The notes below the pieces were generated by a model that saw nothing but the letters and a program-made list of their open reading frames with translations, did not search any database and was not told the origin of the DNA. From NCBI GenBank assembly GCA_023227695.1, contig JALNVE010000143.1:1-8033 (forward strand): DNA of 8,033 nt, in the 5' to 3' direction. The stretch comes from Paludibacteraceae bacterium. GTDB taxonomy: Bacteria > Bacteroidota > Bacteroidia > Bacteroidales > Paludibacteraceae. A program made the position numbers and the translations under genes. Shown here one piece after another: positions 6,634 to 8,033 of this stretch; the first letter of the stretch is position 1; each line of letters opens with the position of its first letter.

Positions 6634-8033
6634 CTTCCAAATGCATCTCTTTCCTGATGCAATTCATTGTTTAGTACAGACATCGGGATGTCTGCATTAT
6701 TATCTACATCTTTCATAAACTCATTGGAGCGAATTAATGGTACGAATCTAAATTTGTCGATTTTCAAAACACCTTCAGGGTTCTGGATTTCAAGGATGGA
6801 TTTCTTGTCTATATCCACAAGACGAACAAAATCTCCTTCACTATTCACTCCATAAACATAAATATCCTTTTCCTCGTTGTCTTCACCCATATCTACATTA
6901 GCACTACGCAAATACTTAGGATAATCAAAAGGAACATGAGTCTCCGCAAAAGAAGCTCCGACTGTATTCACACGTTCCACAACAGCTTTGTTGGCTGTAA
7001 GCGAATGCAAAGAATCATAATTTACAATGAAACCGATTTCATCCAAATTAGACCCTGCGCGTTCTATTCTTGTAGGCTTAGCACCATAACTGAAAGAATC
7101 GACCACCTGGGTCAAATATCTTTCACCGTTAAGGAAAATATGCTTAACACAAAGACTATCCTGATCCTCAAAATAAGGATTAACAATTAGATGTCTTCCA
7201 TCTATTGTAGAGCTGATCCCACTTAAAGAGCCATTGACATGTACCAACTCATTGGATGCACCAATATTCATTGCCAGCTTTCCTGACATATCATAGAAAT
7301 ATGAGCTCAGATATCCATCGTTAGAAACAGCAGCCATTCCACCATTTTCGTCATAACCTTTAACGACATCACCTATTCCCACATTTAATAATGACTTATT
7401 GACATTGTCAGTATAACCAGTATAATTATATTTCATACCATCTGAACTATAAACCACATTTTGTGAAGTTCCGTTATGGAATTTTATATTTGTCAGACGT
7501 CCAAGATAATCATACTCAACATCATCAATATAATTGTAATCGAAAGTCTTACTTCCTTTGACACGAGAAGGCATTCCTCCCTTATTAAAAGTATACGTTA
7601 GAATTTCGCCATCTGGATAAATCATTTCAAGAAGACGTCCCCAAGTGTCATACTTGAACTCAGTCACATAAGTCAGAATCTTACCGTTAGGCACAACCAT
7701 TGTACGTCTTACTTTGGATACATTTCCTTGCTGATTATAGAAATATTCGTCAACAACAGAAGAATTAAAGCTTAAAGCAATACGATTTCTTCTTCCGTAA
7801 GAAGAATTTTTGTTTCCATATATATTAGTGACATTTGCGGAAGTAATTCTTGGATATTTTACCGCCGTCAAATTATCATATTCATACTCGTATTTTATCA
7901 CATCGCCATCAGGTGTAGTCTTCGACACAAGATTGGATGCATTGTCATATGTATATGATGTTCTTTTCTTCGTAATATTATCGACAGTCTCAATAATATT
8001 ACCCAAGTTGTCATATTTATAAGAGATATTGAC
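6630..8033 (-). CDS. Rhs/YD-repeat protein, C-terminal part, lacking a toxin domain (gene A, 5' end outside window)
   Basis: The frame is open from the window edge to TAA at 6632-6630 and gives 467 residues; the real start lies outside. Residues 5-200 hold YD-type repeats (YKYDNLGN, YTYDNASN, FKYDTWGR, VEYDYLGR), which in Rhs/TcC proteins build a hollow beta shell around a C-terminal effector. A long block follows that I recognise from Bacteroidota SpvB/Rhs proteins: GYLSSYFYDMSGKLAMNIG, then VKHIFLNGERYLTQVVDSF, then SYGAKPTRIERAGSN. In relatives this block leads to an HLGSS...GLYYYGARYYDP core and then a variable toxin. Here the last 78 residues only loosely follow that outline and end at ERDAFGR, so the autocleavage region and effector are missing. 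No signal peptide can be judged because the N-terminus is absent. The stop overlaps the start of gene B, which suggests one operon. The family call is firm. Whether this is a decayed copy or a working toxin-free protein is open. Confidence 0.88.
   Translation of the reverse strand, partial: VNISYKYDNLGNIIETVDNITKKRTSYTYDNASNLVSKTTPDGDVIKYEYEYDNLTAVKYPRITSANVTNIYGNKNSSYGRRNRIALSFNSSVVDEYFYNQQGNVSKVRRTMVVPNGKILTYVTEFKYDTWGRLLEMIYPDGEILTYTFNKGGMPSRVKGSKTFDYNYIDDVEYDYLGRLTNIKFHNGTSQNVVYSSDGMKYNYTGYTDNVNKSLLNVGIGDVVKGYDENGGMAAVSNDGYLSSYFYDMSGKLAMNIGASNELVHVNGSLSGISSTIDGRHLIVNPYFEDQDSLCVKHIFLNGERYLTQVVDSFSYGAKPTRIERAGSNLDEIGFIVNYDSLHSLTANKAVVERVNTVGASFAETHVPFDYPKYLRSANVDMGEDNEEKDIYVYGVNSEGDFVRLVDIDKKSILEIQNPEGVLKIDKFRFVPLIRSNEFMKDVDNNADIPMSVLNNELHQERDAFGR
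6633..6866 (-). other. Degenerate Rhs core at the C-terminus of gene A
   Basis: The last 78 residues start DIYVYGVNSEGDFVRLVDID and end VLNNELHQERDAFGR. Laid beside the usual Bacteroidota core from memory (YYHPDHLGSSSYITNLDG, VEYVPFGE, FNAKELDEETGLYYYGAR), order and spacing agree: YVY..., then VDID, then FRFVPL, then NNEL..ER..FGR. Most signature residues (HLGS, YYYGARYYDP) are absent. This is an eyeball alignment and the region could instead be an unrelated tail. Confidence 0.4.

Noticed and set aside
6627..6640. Frameshift joining gene A and gene B into one protein
   Set aside because: The junction has no slippery heptamer, gene B starts with a signal peptide, and joining would place an Rhs end before a new SpvB N-terminus, so two separate genes are the simpler reading.
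6640..6660. TGCATTTG resembling the Bacteroidota -7 element TAnnTTTG just before gene B
   Set aside because: One of the defining bases is wrong, the nearest upstream TTG is at the wrong distance, and transcription would start at or after the start codon.
6677..6694. Perfect 8-base inverted repeat (cagacatc gg gatgtctg) about 50 bases upstream of the gene B start
   Set aside because: It lies inside gene A's coding sequence, has only a 2-base centre, lacks a U-run, and about one such repeat is expected by chance in 8 kb when several loop sizes are allowed. It could be an operator, but nothing supports that.

Overview
The window carries two very large genes in tandem, both on the minus strand and both cut by the window edges. 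They belong to the SpvB/TcB-type Rhs (YD-repeat) toxin family. The conserved segments, the AT-rich codon use (roughly 33-38% GC with islands near 45%) and the signal-peptide-bearing, multi-domain layout best fit a Bacteroidota gut or oral commensal (Prevotella/Bacteroides-like). That placement comes from recalled family resemblance, not a search.

Gene A (8033 to 6630, 5' end outside) is the last 467 residues of an Rhs-repeat protein. It has YD repeats, then the conserved block that normally precedes the Rhs core, then a poorly conserved stretch that seems to follow the core's outline but ends at 'DAFGR'. The stop lies about where a normal core would read YYYGARYYDP. No polymorphic C-terminal effector follows.

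Gene B (6630 to 1, 3' end outside) starts on the last base of gene A's stop codon (TAATG) and stays open for 2210 codons to the window edge. In order it encodes a signal peptide, a charged Cys-containing linker, a jelly-roll-like domain, an Ig-like domain, a ZU5-like module, the SpvB N-terminal domain, and two calcium-type FG-GAP/VCBS repeats. Then come a roughly 700-residue beta-rich insert, four more FG-GAP repeats, the TcdB middle/N-terminal domain and the first YD repeats. Its Rhs shell, core and any effector lie beyond position 1.

The one-base overlap suggests one transcript with translational coupling. The inferred picture is an exported Rhs system in which B is the full TcB-like carrier and A is a relative that has lost its effector, either as a decaying duplicate or as a toxin-free partner. 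No RNA gene, CRISPR array, insertion sequence, promoter or terminator was recognised, and there is no intergenic space: all 8033 bases are coding on the minus strand.
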